Notes under the pieces: generated by a model
Told to the model about the DNA's origin: nothing
Databases searched by the model: none
What the model saw: only the letters and a program-made list of their open reading frames with translations
From: Phycisphaerae bacterium
GTDB lineage: Bacteria; Planctomycetota; Phycisphaerae; Sedimentisphaerales; Anaerohalosphaeraceae
Direction of reading: 5' to 3'
DNA length: 5,936 nucleotides
NCBI GenBank assembly: GCA_003567095.1
Contig: PXAQ01000174.1
Span: 1-5,936, forward strand
Program-made: the position numbers and the translations under genes
Shown here: piece after piece, positions 1-5,936 of the stretch
Layout of the letters: each line of letters starts with the position of its first letter
How positions within the stretch are numbered: the stretch's first letter is position 1

Positions 1-1300
1 CCCCCAGCCCCGCCAGCAATATCAACGCCGCCCACCAGCGCCGTCGTTTGGCAAAGCCGCTGGAGACGTTTTTCTGGCTCATCAGCACCAGAAGGACCGT
101 CGCCAGCAGACTAAGCTGCAGCTCATGATAATACGTAAAGATCAGCGGAGCCACAACCGCCACAAACACCCCGCCCAGCGCACCGCCGAGGGCGATCATC
201 AGGTAAAAGCCCGTCAGGTGCCGACTTTGCGGACGCTGTTGATACAACTGGCCGTGACAGATCATACAGCAGGCAAACAGCGTCACCGCATAAATCGTAA
301 TGATCGTCGCCGCGTGCATCGTGTTGCCTCGGCGGTCGATCCAGATCATCCCCCCGATGGCCGCGACCAGTACGGCCATAAACGCCCCGCGCCGATACCA
401 CCGCGGATGGTCAAAGCACAACACAAACGACAGCAGGTACAGCGTCAGCGGCAAGACCCACAAAAACGGAATCACCGCGATATCCAGCGTCACCTTGTTG
501 GTCACCGCCAGCAGTGCCGTCGAGGCGGTCATCGGCAGGACCAGCCACATCAGCCAGTCGCGCCACGACGGCCGCGCTGCGCCTGTTGCCGTCGGCCTGG
601 CCTCGGCGGCGGTCTTGTGAACCGTGCCGGTTACGGGGATGGTTTCCGTTGGGCCCCCTGCGTCCGTGCCTTGCCCACTGCCCGCCAGAGACCGCCGGAT
701 CAGCGCCGCCGCACAGAGAACAACCAGGACCGTATACCCCCAAAACCCCGCCGACCACAGCCGCGCCGTGGAGTCCCGACTCATCAACGGCTCAAAGACG
801 AACGGAAAGCTGGCCAGCGCCAGCAGCGAACCGACATTGCTCAGCGCGTAGAGCCGATAGGGATTGCGCCCCGGCAGGGCCCGCGCAAACCAGCTTTGGA
901 TCATCGGACTGCTGGCGGCCAGCACGAAATACGCCGCCCCGACAGAGACTGCGCAAATCCACAGAATTTTGAGCACTGGCACATCGTCCGGGCTGGGTCG
1001 CAGTGCCGCATCGGGAATCACCGACAGCGTCGCGGCCGCAATCAGCACCAGCGCCCCGTGAATCGCCGCCTGCCAGCGCAGCGACAGCCGGCTCAGCGCG
1101 TGCGCATAGGCATAGCCGCCCAGCAGGAACATCTGGAAAAACAGCATACACGCCGTCCAGACCTCCGGCATCCCGCCGAACCACGGCAAGACATAGCGTC
1201 CCAGCAGCGGCTGGACCTGAAACAGCAAAAACGCCGATAAAAATAGAGTCCCGGCCAGCAGCCCGCCGAGACAGCCTGTTCGTAAACCATTTTGTTGCAT
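1..1300 (-). CDS. Fused MFS/spermidine-synthase-like membrane protein, N-terminal part (runs off the left edge)
   Basis: One uninterrupted frame of 433 codons runs from ATG at 1300 to the window edge, so the C-terminus is missing. The protein is strongly hydrophobic. Likely membrane segments are at residues about 11-33, 47-68, 78-96 and 110-130, with more after about 225. Family hallmarks are visible: FLLFQVQPLLGRYVLPWFGG followed by EVWTACMLFFQ (about residues 24-56), NPYRLYALSNVGSLLAL (about 146-162) and, after a polar Thr/Ala-rich loop, TNKVTLDIAVIPFLWVLPL. This pattern is known from large proteins with an N-terminal multi-TM region and a C-terminal SpeE-like aminopropyltransferase fold. 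The SpeE part would lie beyond the window and is not seen. The start is firm: an in-frame TAA lies at 1313-1315, and 1300 is the only ATG between that stop and the hallmark region. There is no Shine-Dalgarno. Substrate and physiological role are unknown; the family name does not prove spermidine synthesis. Confidence 0.8.
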   Translation of the reverse strand, partial: MQQNGLRTGCLGGLLAGTLFLSAFLLFQVQPLLGRYVLPWFGGMPEVWTACMLFFQMFLLGGYAYAHALSRLSLRWQAAIHGALVLIAAATLSVIPDAALRPSPDDVPVLKILWICAVSVGAAYFVLAASSPMIQSWFARALPGRNPYRLYALSNVGSLLALASFPFVFEPLMSRDSTARLWSAGFWGYTVLVVLCAAALIRRSLAGSGQGTDAGGPTETIPVTGTVHKTAAEARPTATGAARPSWRDWLMWLVLPMTASTALLAVTNKVTLDIAVIPFLWVLPLTLYLLSFVLCFDHPRWYRRGAFMAVLVAAIGGMIWIDRRGNTMHAATIITIYAVTLFACCMICHGQLYQQRPQSRHLTGFYLMIALGGALGGVFVAVVAPLIFTYYHELQLSLLATVLLVLMSQKNVSSGFAKRRRWWAALILLAGLG

Positions 1301-1311
1301 AACAAACGCCG

Positions 1312-1317
1312 ATTATA
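1312..1317 (-). promoter_or_regulatory. Candidate -10 box (TATAAT) for the membrane-protein gene; near-leaderless transcript
   Basis: The minus strand reads TATAAT, a perfect sigma70-type -10 hexamer, ending 11 nt before the ATG at 1300. With normal -10 to start spacing the transcript would begin near 1304-1306, leaving about 4-6 nt of leader. This agrees with the absence of a ribosome-binding site. The -35 region is weak: at 17-bp spacing the hexamer is TTTTCT (1335-1340), which matches the consensus at three positions. The rest of the divergent spacer (1301-1490) holds no convincing operator. I also see no strong promoter facing the plus-strand gene. Confidence 0.45.
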
Positions 1318-1479
1318 CCCCATTGGGCACCGAGAGAAAACCCCCATTGTCAGATTTGGCCTGCTGCGGCAGTTTTCAGAACAATCAAATCAGTCGTAAC
1401 TTTGCCGTTGCCAATGGCGTATTCACTGATTACTGTAAAGCCAGTGTGGAACACATAACGAACAATGTCAACTTGTGAT

Positions 1480-1484
1480 GAGGG
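1480..1484 (+). promoter_or_regulatory. Ribosome-binding site deciding a TTG start
   Basis: GAGGG lies 6 nt before TTG at 1491, which is ideal spacing. The alternative ATG at 1524 has only a poor purine stretch upstream. The TTG start also supplies the basic N-terminus (K5, R7, K8) that a signal peptide needs. Confidence 0.6.
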
Positions 1485-1490
1485 CTAAAA

Positions 1491-2870
1491 TTGTCTACTT
1501 TAAAACTGAGAAAACTCCCGACCATGATCTCTGTGATGGCGGTTATGGTGTTGTGCGGCGTGTTTTCGGTCGGCGTGTCAGCCGGCGAAAATGCCTGCGC
1601 GCTTCGCGATTACATGGCCAAACCCCAAGAGGTCTTCGATTTCGAGGTCGTCCGCACTGTGCCTCTGGATAAAACCGACCTCTATATTGTCCATCTAACC
1701 TCCCAGCAGTGGCGGGATCTGACGTGGACACACTGGCTGTACATCATCCAACCCCACGAGCGCCGATTTGAGGACAAGGCCCTGCTGTTCATTACCGGCG
1801 GCCGCAACCGAAAAGATCCGCCTCAGTTGGATCTGTCGACCACCATGATCACCTCGGCCCTGAGCGAGCAGGTCGGCTCGACCATTGCCGTCTTGATGCA
1901 GGTGCCCAATCAGCCGATCAAGGACGGCCGTTGGGAGGATGACCTCATCGCTTACACCTTTAAACGGTACCTCGAAACAGGCGACCCTGAATATCCGCTT
2001 CTTTTTCCGATGACCAAGAGCGCCACCGCGGCAATGGACGCCATCAGCCGGTTGTCCGAGCATTACACCGAGACCCCGATTGACAGCTTCTTTGTCTGCG
2101 GCCCATCCAAACGCGGCTGGACGACATGGCTGACCGCTGCCGTAGATGATCGGGTCACCGGCATCGCCCCGATGGTCATCGATGTGCTGAACATGGGCCC
2201 GCAGATGGAGCGTCAGCTCAAGTCCTACGGCCGATATAGTGCGATGATACAAGAATACGTCGATTACGGTGTTCTGGATATGGAACTTCTCGAGACCGAA
2301 CGCGGACAACAGTTGCTGGCGATGGTCGATCCATACGCCTATCGCGACGCCATTACCGTCCCGAAGCTCATCGCGCTGGGCACCAACGACCCGTACTGGA
2401 CGGTGGATGCCGCCAACCTGTATGTTCCCGATCTTGTTGGCCCCACCTATCTGCATTACAGCCCCAACGCCGGCCATGATTTGCAGTCGGACTCGGCCGG
2501 CGGTGTCGCAACAAGCCTCCAGACACTGGCCTCGTTTGCGCGACTGAACTTTGCCGACAAAGACCTGCCCGAATTGACCTGGCATCACGAAGATCCCAAC
2601 ACGCTGGTTGTGCAGTGGGATGATCCGGACGCCAAACCGATACTCTGGTCAGCCCGCTCGGACAACCGTGATTTCAGGCAGTCCCGCTGGCATCGCCAGG
2701 ATTTGCAAGGCCAGCAGCGCGTTGAAGTGGCCATGCAGGCCCCGGATGAAGGATGGGGCGCCTGGTTTGTCGAAGTGCAATTCGGCGGCGCGTACCCGAT
2801 GCGATTGAGCACCGCGATTACGGTCCTGCCCGAGGCGTTTCCGTTTAAGGTGGAAGATTTACAACAATGA
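1491..2870 (+). CDS. Secreted PhoPQ-activated pathogenicity-related protein (alpha/beta-hydrolase-like)
   Basis: This 459-residue protein begins at TTG. It opens with a signal peptide: basic n-region (K5, R7, K8), hydrophobic core at about residues 12-29, and a V-S-A signal peptidase I site with cleavage after A31. There is no lipobox, so the mature protein is probably periplasmic or exported. The body matches the PhoPQ-activated pathogenicity-related family (PF10142, PqaA-like): THWLYIIQP at 80-88, LLFITGG at 98-104, then the signature CGPSKRGWTTWL at 203-214. It has a plausible hydrolase triad: nucleophile S206 in GPSKRG, D300 in GTNDPYW and H329 in NAGHD. A C-terminal beta-rich part of about 100 residues (from about 360) follows the hydrolase core. 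The name comes from a Salmonella PhoP-regulated gene and does not imply virulence here; in environmental bacteria the substrate is unknown. The gene stands alone on the plus strand, diverging from the membrane-protein gene and converging on ahbAB with a 9-bp gap. The triad assignment is inferred from motif order. Confidence 0.9.
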   Translation: MSTLKLRKLPTMISVMAVMVLCGVFSVGVSAGENACALRDYMAKPQEVFDFEVVRTVPLDKTDLYIVHLTSQQWRDLTWTHWLYIIQPHERRFEDKALLFITGGRNRKDPPQLDLSTTMITSALSEQVGSTIAVLMQVPNQPIKDGRWEDDLIAYTFKRYLETGDPEYPLLFPMTKSATAAMDAISRLSEHYTETPIDSFFVCGPSKRGWTTWLTAAVDDRVTGIAPMVIDVLNMGPQMERQLKSYGRYSAMIQEYVDYGVLDMELLETERGQQLLAMVDPYAYRDAITVPKLIALGTNDPYWTVDAANLYVPDLVGPTYLHYSPNAGHDLQSDSAGGVATSLQTLASFARLNFADKDLPELTWHHEDPNTLVVQWDDPDAKPILWSARSDNRDFRQSRWHRQDLQGQQRVEVAMQAPDEGWGAWFVEVQFGGAYPMRLSTAITVLPEAFPFKVEDLQQ

Positions 2871-2879
2871 TAGTGCGCA

Positions 2880-3872
2880 TCAAAAGGCAATGCGAACGGG
2901 GCTCTTTTTAAACTCGCGCACGGTGGGCAAGATCATATAATCGCTTACCCTATGGGTATGGCAAAACCGCCGCACAAACGCATCGATACGGTCCAGCGTA
3001 TCGGCGTGAACCATCGCATACAGCGCATAAGGCCAGTCGGGATATGTTCGGCGACGGTAACAGTGGCTGACCGCCGGAATCCGCGCCAGCTCCCGGCCGA
3101 GCGCATCGACGCGCCCGGCGTCCAGTGCCACGCAGACCATCGCGTTGGCCACATACCCCAGCCGTTTATAATCCACCACCGCGGCGATCTTGCCAAGCAC
3201 GCCCTTGCCAGCCAGCGCCGTCAAGAGGGACACTGGATCTTGCCCGCTTATAGAGGCCAGCATCTGGTCAAACGGACGACAGACCAACGGCAGCTCGGAC
3301 TGCAGCGCCGCAAGGGCCGCCTTCTCCGGGTCGCTCAATGACACCGCAACCGGTTGCCTTTCATCGGCCTCTCGGCGTTCAGGAGCCGGCCCGGGCGTAA
3401 ACCACACCGCCCCCGGCCCGGCCGGATCAAACCGCACGTCAAGTTTATAAACTTTCTCGGCGGCAAAGCTGTAAAACGCCAGCGCCGTCTTCTCCCGCAG
3501 CCGCTCCAGCGCCGCGTCAATCTCACCCATCGACGCGCCCTGCAGCGTAAACCACAGATTCAGCCGACCGTCACGCTGGTAGTTGTGCGAGACCCCCGCC
3601 AGCGCGCTGACCAGCGCGGCGGTCTGCTCAAGCCGCTCTTCGGGAACCGCCGCCGCGGCCAGCACCGCTGCGCGCCCCAGCGCCCGATAGCGCAATTGCG
3701 GACGATACCGGCGAATCAGCCCATCGTCCTTGAGCCGTCGAATCTCGGCCAGCAGCCTCTGTTCATCACAACCCAGCGGCTCTGCCATCGCCGCAAACGG
3801 CCGCTCGCAGATCGCCAGCGGCTCCTGAACGGCCCGCAGCAGGGCCTGTTGAAATCCCGTCAGCGAAGTCAT
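2880..3872 (-). CDS. ahbAB: Fused siroheme decarboxylase AhbA-AhbB
   Basis: A 330-residue protein with two tandem Lrp/AsnC-type siroheme decarboxylase modules. Module 1 (about residues 1-150) has an HTH-like start, RPF at 24-26, IRR at 53-55, VSHNYQRDG (94-102), NLWFTL (105-110) and EKVYKLDVRFD (139-149), typical of AhbA. A Pro/Arg/Glu-rich linker (about 151-178) leads to module 2 with ELPLVCRPF (193-201), VSHCYRRRTYPDWPY (268-282) and EFKKS (320-324), typical of AhbB. The family removes the C12 and C18 acetate carboxyls of siroheme to give 12,18-didecarboxysiroheme, normally as an AhbA/AhbB heterodimer; nirD/L-type proteins do the same for heme d1. The ATG at 3872 overlaps the ahbD stop as ATGA and has an AAGGA 6 nt upstream. 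The frame stays open 40 codons further, to 3992, but that stretch lies wholly inside ahbD and matches nothing in the family, so I reject the longer start. In module 2 the usual arginine pair after the HTH-like helix is replaced by GK (VLGKIAAV). Confidence 0.9.
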   Translation of the reverse strand: MTSLTGFQQALLRAVQEPLAICERPFAAMAEPLGCDEQRLLAEIRRLKDDGLIRRYRPQLRYRALGRAAVLAAAAVPEERLEQTAALVSALAGVSHNYQRDGRLNLWFTLQGASMGEIDAALERLREKTALAFYSFAAEKVYKLDVRFDPAGPGAVWFTPGPAPERREADERQPVAVSLSDPEKAALAALQSELPLVCRPFDQMLASISGQDPVSLLTALAGKGVLGKIAAVVDYKRLGYVANAMVCVALDAGRVDALGRELARIPAVSHCYRRRTYPDWPYALYAMVHADTLDRIDAFVRRFCHTHRVSDYMILPTVREFKKSPVRIAF

Positions 3873-4900
3873 CGGCCATCCTTTCGCCCTGTCCTGACAC
3901 AAATCGGATCCTCGCCATACACATCGCCCAGCACCGACAGCGCCCGCGCCCGACACCCGCGACACACATCCAGGTACCCGCAGGCTCCGCACGCGCCTTG
4001 GTAGAGCCCGTGGTCGCGCAGGCCCACCAGCAGCGGCGACCGCTCCCAGATGCGGCCGAAGTCAAAGCCGGCCTCAATCAGATTACCCGCCGATTGCTCC
4101 AGAAAGCCACACGTCTGCACATCGCCGGCTCGGCTGATGAACACAAATCCCGTCGCCGCCAGGCAGCCGGGCACGTTGTCGGCACCGGCGATCTTTTCCT
4201 GCCGCGCAACACGGGCAAACTGCGGCCCGCATGTGACCCGCATCTCAATCGGCAGCGCCGCCTTCAGTTTTGCCAGTCGCCGAAGCGCCGCCTCATACTC
4301 GGCCGGCGCAAAGAGCAACTCCCGAATCGCATCGGCCCGGCCGACCGGCACCAGAACAAACGGATTCCAACACGCCGCCCCCAGCGCGACCGACAGTTTG
4401 GCAATCGCCTCGATGGACTCAATATTCAGCCGCGTCAGTGTCGTATTGATCTGAAACCGAATCCCGACCGCTTTGGCCGCCTCGACAGCCTCCATCACCA
4501 GCGCAAAGGCCCCCTCGCTTTGACGAAAGCCGTCATGCGTCGCCGCATCGGCCCCGTCCAGCGAAAATGAAAACGACAGCAGGCCGGCCTCTTTGAGCCG
4601 GGCCATCGCCGCCCGATCCAGCCCCTGGCCGCACGTGGCCATCACCGGCCGCAGCCCCAGCGACCGCGAGTCAGCCACCAATTCCACAATGTCGCCGCGC
4701 ATCATCGGCTCGCCGCCGGTAAATATCAACACGCACCGCGTATAATCGGCCAGCCCCTTGAGGATCGCCTTGCAGGCCGCCGTATCCAGTGGATCGCCCC
4801 CCCGGCCGACCGCCGCCGCCCGACAATGCCGACACCGCAGCGGACACCGACCCGTGACCTCAAACGCCGCAACCGCAGGTTTTATAATCGCATTTGCCAT
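3869..4900 (-). CDS. ahbD: Radical SAM heme b synthase AhbD
   Basis: A 343-residue radical SAM enzyme. The [4Fe-4S]/SAM motif is RCPLRCRHCRAAA with C19, C23 and C26, and the GGEP SAM-binding motif is at 62-65. Other matches to AhbD are HDGFR (about 122-126), FQINTTLTR (about 149-157), FVLVPVGR (about 181-188) and GCLAATGFVFISRAGDVQTC (245-264). The C-terminal auxiliary-cluster region has C304, C307, C313, C316 and C334 (CGACGYLDVCRGCRARA). AhbD oxidatively decarboxylates the two propionates of Fe-coproporphyrin III to vinyls, giving heme b without oxygen. The HCRAAA motif and the C-terminal cysteine pattern favour AhbD over its relatives AhbC and NirJ, although AhbC cannot be wholly excluded. 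The ATG at 4900 is preferred. A GTG at 4945 would extend the frame by 15 codons, but only by translating the REP palindrome. No strong Shine-Dalgarno precedes 4900. The gene overlaps ahbAB by ATGA. Confidence 0.87.
   Translation of the reverse strand: MANAIIKPAVAAFEVTGRCPLRCRHCRAAAVGRGGDPLDTAACKAILKGLADYTRCVLIFTGGEPMMRGDIVELVADSRSLGLRPVMATCGQGLDRAAMARLKEAGLLSFSFSLDGADAATHDGFRQSEGAFALVMEAVEAAKAVGIRFQINTTLTRLNIESIEAIAKLSVALGAACWNPFVLVPVGRADAIRELLFAPAEYEAALRRLAKLKAALPIEMRVTCGPQFARVARQEKIAGADNVPGCLAATGFVFISRAGDVQTCGFLEQSAGNLIEAGFDFGRIWERSPLLVGLRDHGLYQGACGACGYLDVCRGCRARALSVLGDVYGEDPICVRTGRKDGR
3879..3883 (-). promoter_or_regulatory. Ribosome-binding site of ahbAB inside the end of ahbD
   Basis: AAGGA on the minus strand ends 6 nt before the ATG at 3872 and lies within the last codons of ahbD. 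With the ATGA overlap it supports translational coupling of the two genes and fixes the ahbAB start. Confidence 0.7.
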
Positions 4901-4917
4901 AAATTCCGCAACATCTG

Positions 4918-4939
4918 GTAGGATGGGCTTTAGCCCATC
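4918..4939 (+). repeat. REP element: GTAG tetranucleotide plus perfect hairpin
   Basis: GTAG (4918-4921) is followed directly by GATGGGCT, a TT loop and AGCCCATC (4922-4939), an 8-bp perfect stem. A GTAG or GGAG tetranucleotide at the foot of a palindrome is the canonical REP unit that TnpA-REP (RAYT) proteins recognise. It lies 11 nt beyond the stop of the RAYT gene and 17 nt before the ahbD ATG, so it falls in the ahbD leader. Being next to its own transposase is typical. Activity and copy number elsewhere in the genome cannot be judged from this window. Confidence 0.8.
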
Positions 4940-4950
4940 ACGCACACCAT

Positions 4951-5498
4951 TTACTCGCCTGCCCCAAACACATCATCGACTCCAATTATACCCGTTGGCT
5001 CCTGCGAATAAAAGCCCCTCTTGTAATATCTGTGCCACGTACTCCACGGCCATTGCTGTGGATGCTCCACCAGGCCATGCTTGACAGGATTGGTGTGGAT
5101 ATATCGCACATGATTTTCCAGATCATCCCAATCTCTGATTTGATGTTCCCAAAACCGTCGCTGCCAGACGCCCGTTCCCTTTTTTTGATTCTTGAAGGCG
5201 ATTGGTCAGCTTGCTGGCCTCCAATTAAAAGCCATAGACGGGTAAATCCGCTCTTGATGCTCGCCCATCGACAGGAATAATTAAAATCGTTATCCGGCAG
5301 CTTCCAGACACAGTGCAGATGGTCCGGCATCAAACACAACGCGATAGTCTTAAATGGTCGTTTAGCGTGCGTCTGAACCCACGCCTGACGAAGACAGGCC
5401 CGTGCGCCCTCATGCACAAATAGAGGCCGTCGATCATGAGTGATAACCGTAAAGAAATAATATCCGCCGGGATACTTCCGTCTGCGATAATCCGTCAT
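4951..5498 (-). pseudogene. REP-associated tyrosine transposase (RAYT, Y1_Tnp/IS200-like), frameshifted
   Basis: From ATG at 5498 the frame encodes a typical RAYT N-terminus: YRRRKYPGGYYFFTV (4-18) and LMPDHLHCVWKLP (56-68), holding the HUH metal-binding pair H60/H62. At a run of seven A (minus strand; 5180-5186) the frame is lost. The same frame reads on into an unrelated tail and stops at 4986, giving 170 residues. The -1 frame from the A-run gives the expected second half: VWQRRFWEHQIRDWDDL, then VRYIHTNPVKHGLVEHP with the presumed catalytic tyrosine (Y133 of the rejoined protein), PWSTWHRYYKRGFY, and TAA at 4951-4953. Adding one A restores a 182-residue protein of normal RAYT length, so the ancestral run was probably eight A. 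It may be a decayed gene, a homopolymer sequencing error, or a gene expressed by slippage. The DNA is AT-richer than its neighbours. It separates hemB from ahbD and looks like an insertion. Confidence 0.88.
5180..5186 (-). other. Frameshift site: A7 homopolymer in the RAYT gene
   Basis: On the coding strand the zero frame reads ATC AAA AAA AGG GAA, and the frame needed downstream is -1. Above this site all conserved N-terminal RAYT motifs are in the zero frame; below it all C-terminal motifs are in the -1 frame. The change is therefore confined to this run or its immediate surroundings. Confidence 0.85.
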
Positions 5499-5509
5499 GG
5501 TTCAATGCT

Positions 5510-5514
5510 CTCCT
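5510..5514 (-). promoter_or_regulatory. Probable ribosome-binding site of the RAYT gene
   Basis: AGGAG on the minus strand lies 11 nt before the ATG at 5498. The spacing is slightly long, but it is the only good purine motif there and it supports 5498 as the start. Confidence 0.5.
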
Positions 5515-5516
5515 AT

Positions 5517-5526
5517 GATGGGCTTT
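5517..5526 (+). repeat. Half-copy of the REP sequence on the other flank of the RAYT gene
   Basis: GATGGGCTTT is identical to 4922-4931 and in the same orientation, so the RAYT gene lies between two direct copies of this 10-mer. This copy lacks the second arm of the stem (GACATTTG follows instead of AGCCCATC), and CTAT replaces GTAG before it. It could be a degenerate REP or an insertion-boundary footprint. Confidence 0.55.
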
Positions 5527-5544
5527 GACATTTGACATTTCACA
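5524..5544 (+). repeat. Three short tandem heptamers TTTGACA, TTTGACA, TTTCACA
   Basis: Two exact copies and one copy with a single change run head to tail between the half-REP and the hemB stop codon. They overlap the half-REP by its TTT. They fill the 47-bp hemB-RAYT gap together with the RAYT ribosome-binding site. No function is evident. Confidence 0.5.
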
Positions 5545-5545
5545 T

Positions 5546-5936
<391 letters not shown>

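Noticed and set aside
125..1240. A 371-codon open frame on the plus strand opposite the membrane-protein gene
   Set aside because: Its product is extremely rich in Arg, Gln, His and Pro with no recognisable domain. The minus-strand frame over the same region gives a coherent membrane protein with family hallmarks, so this is a GC-rich shadow.
1093..1347. Several separate short minus-strand open frames over 123-1347, suggesting a broken gene or small genes
   Set aside because: They are in other frames from the one continuous 433-codon reading from 1300 to the window edge. That reading needs no frameshift, so the membrane-protein gene is intact as far as seen.
1402..1436. Possible promoter for the plus-strand gene (TTGCCA with TACTGT at 17-bp spacing)
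   Set aside because: The -10 matches the consensus at only three positions and there is no extended -10, so it is too weak to list as a feature.
1695..2588. A 297-codon open frame on the minus strand opposite the secreted-protein gene
   Set aside because: It has no domain, no ribosome-binding site and unnatural composition. The plus-strand frame carries the PhoPQ-activated family motifs.
2876..2910. Possible terminator between the convergent genes: CGCAT/ATGCG followed further on by TTTTT
   Set aside because: The stem is only 5 bp with a 9-nt loop, and the T-run begins about 7 nt after it, so it does not fit an intrinsic terminator.
3873..3992. A 40-residue N-terminal extension of the AhbA-AhbB fusion
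   Set aside because: It lies entirely inside the conserved end of ahbD in another frame and resembles no AhbA. The ATG at 3872 has a good ribosome-binding site and an ATGA overlap.
4740..4746. TATAAT on the plus strand inside ahbD
   Set aside because: It lies in coding sequence, on the strand opposite ahbD, with no gene suitably placed downstream on the plus strand. It is probably a coincidence of codons.

Overview
The window looks like chromosomal DNA of a GC-rich, probably anaerobic bacterium. The combination of a secreted PhoPQ-activated pathogenicity-related (PF10142-type) protein, a multi-TM spermidine-synthase-like membrane protein, and the siroheme-dependent (Ahb) heme pathway with a fused AhbA/AhbB points towards Planctomycetota, perhaps Phycisphaerae. 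That placement is inference from gene content; there is no rRNA or marker gene to confirm it.

Layout. Positions 1-1300 (minus) hold the N-terminal, membrane-embedded part of a fused MFS/spermidine-synthase-like protein that runs off the left edge. A 190-bp divergent intergenic region (1301-1490) follows; it carries a perfect TATAAT only a few bases upstream of that gene. Positions 1491-2870 (plus) encode a secreted alpha/beta-hydrolase-like PhoPQ-activated pathogenicity-related protein starting at TTG. It converges, with a 9-bp gap, on a minus-strand heme-biosynthesis block.

The heme block reads right to left: hemB (3' part only, 5546-5936), a REP-associated tyrosine transposase (RAYT, 4951-5498), ahbD (3869-4900) and a fused ahbA-ahbB (2880-3872). 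ahbD and ahbAB overlap by ATGA and are surely co-transcribed. HemB makes porphobilinogen at the shared start of tetrapyrrole synthesis. AhbAB would decarboxylate siroheme to 12,18-didecarboxysiroheme. AhbC, not in this window, would give Fe-coproporphyrin III, and AhbD would oxidatively decarboxylate that to heme b.

The RAYT lies between hemB and ahbD in visibly AT-richer DNA. Its frame is broken at a run of seven A, so the half with the catalytic tyrosine is out of frame. A textbook REP unit (GTAG next to an 8-bp perfect stem) lies between its stop codon and the ahbD start, and a half-copy of the same sequence lies on its other flank. This REP/RAYT insertion in a heme operon is the most interesting part of the window. 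I see no clearly new multi-gene system, CRISPR array, tRNA or rRNA.
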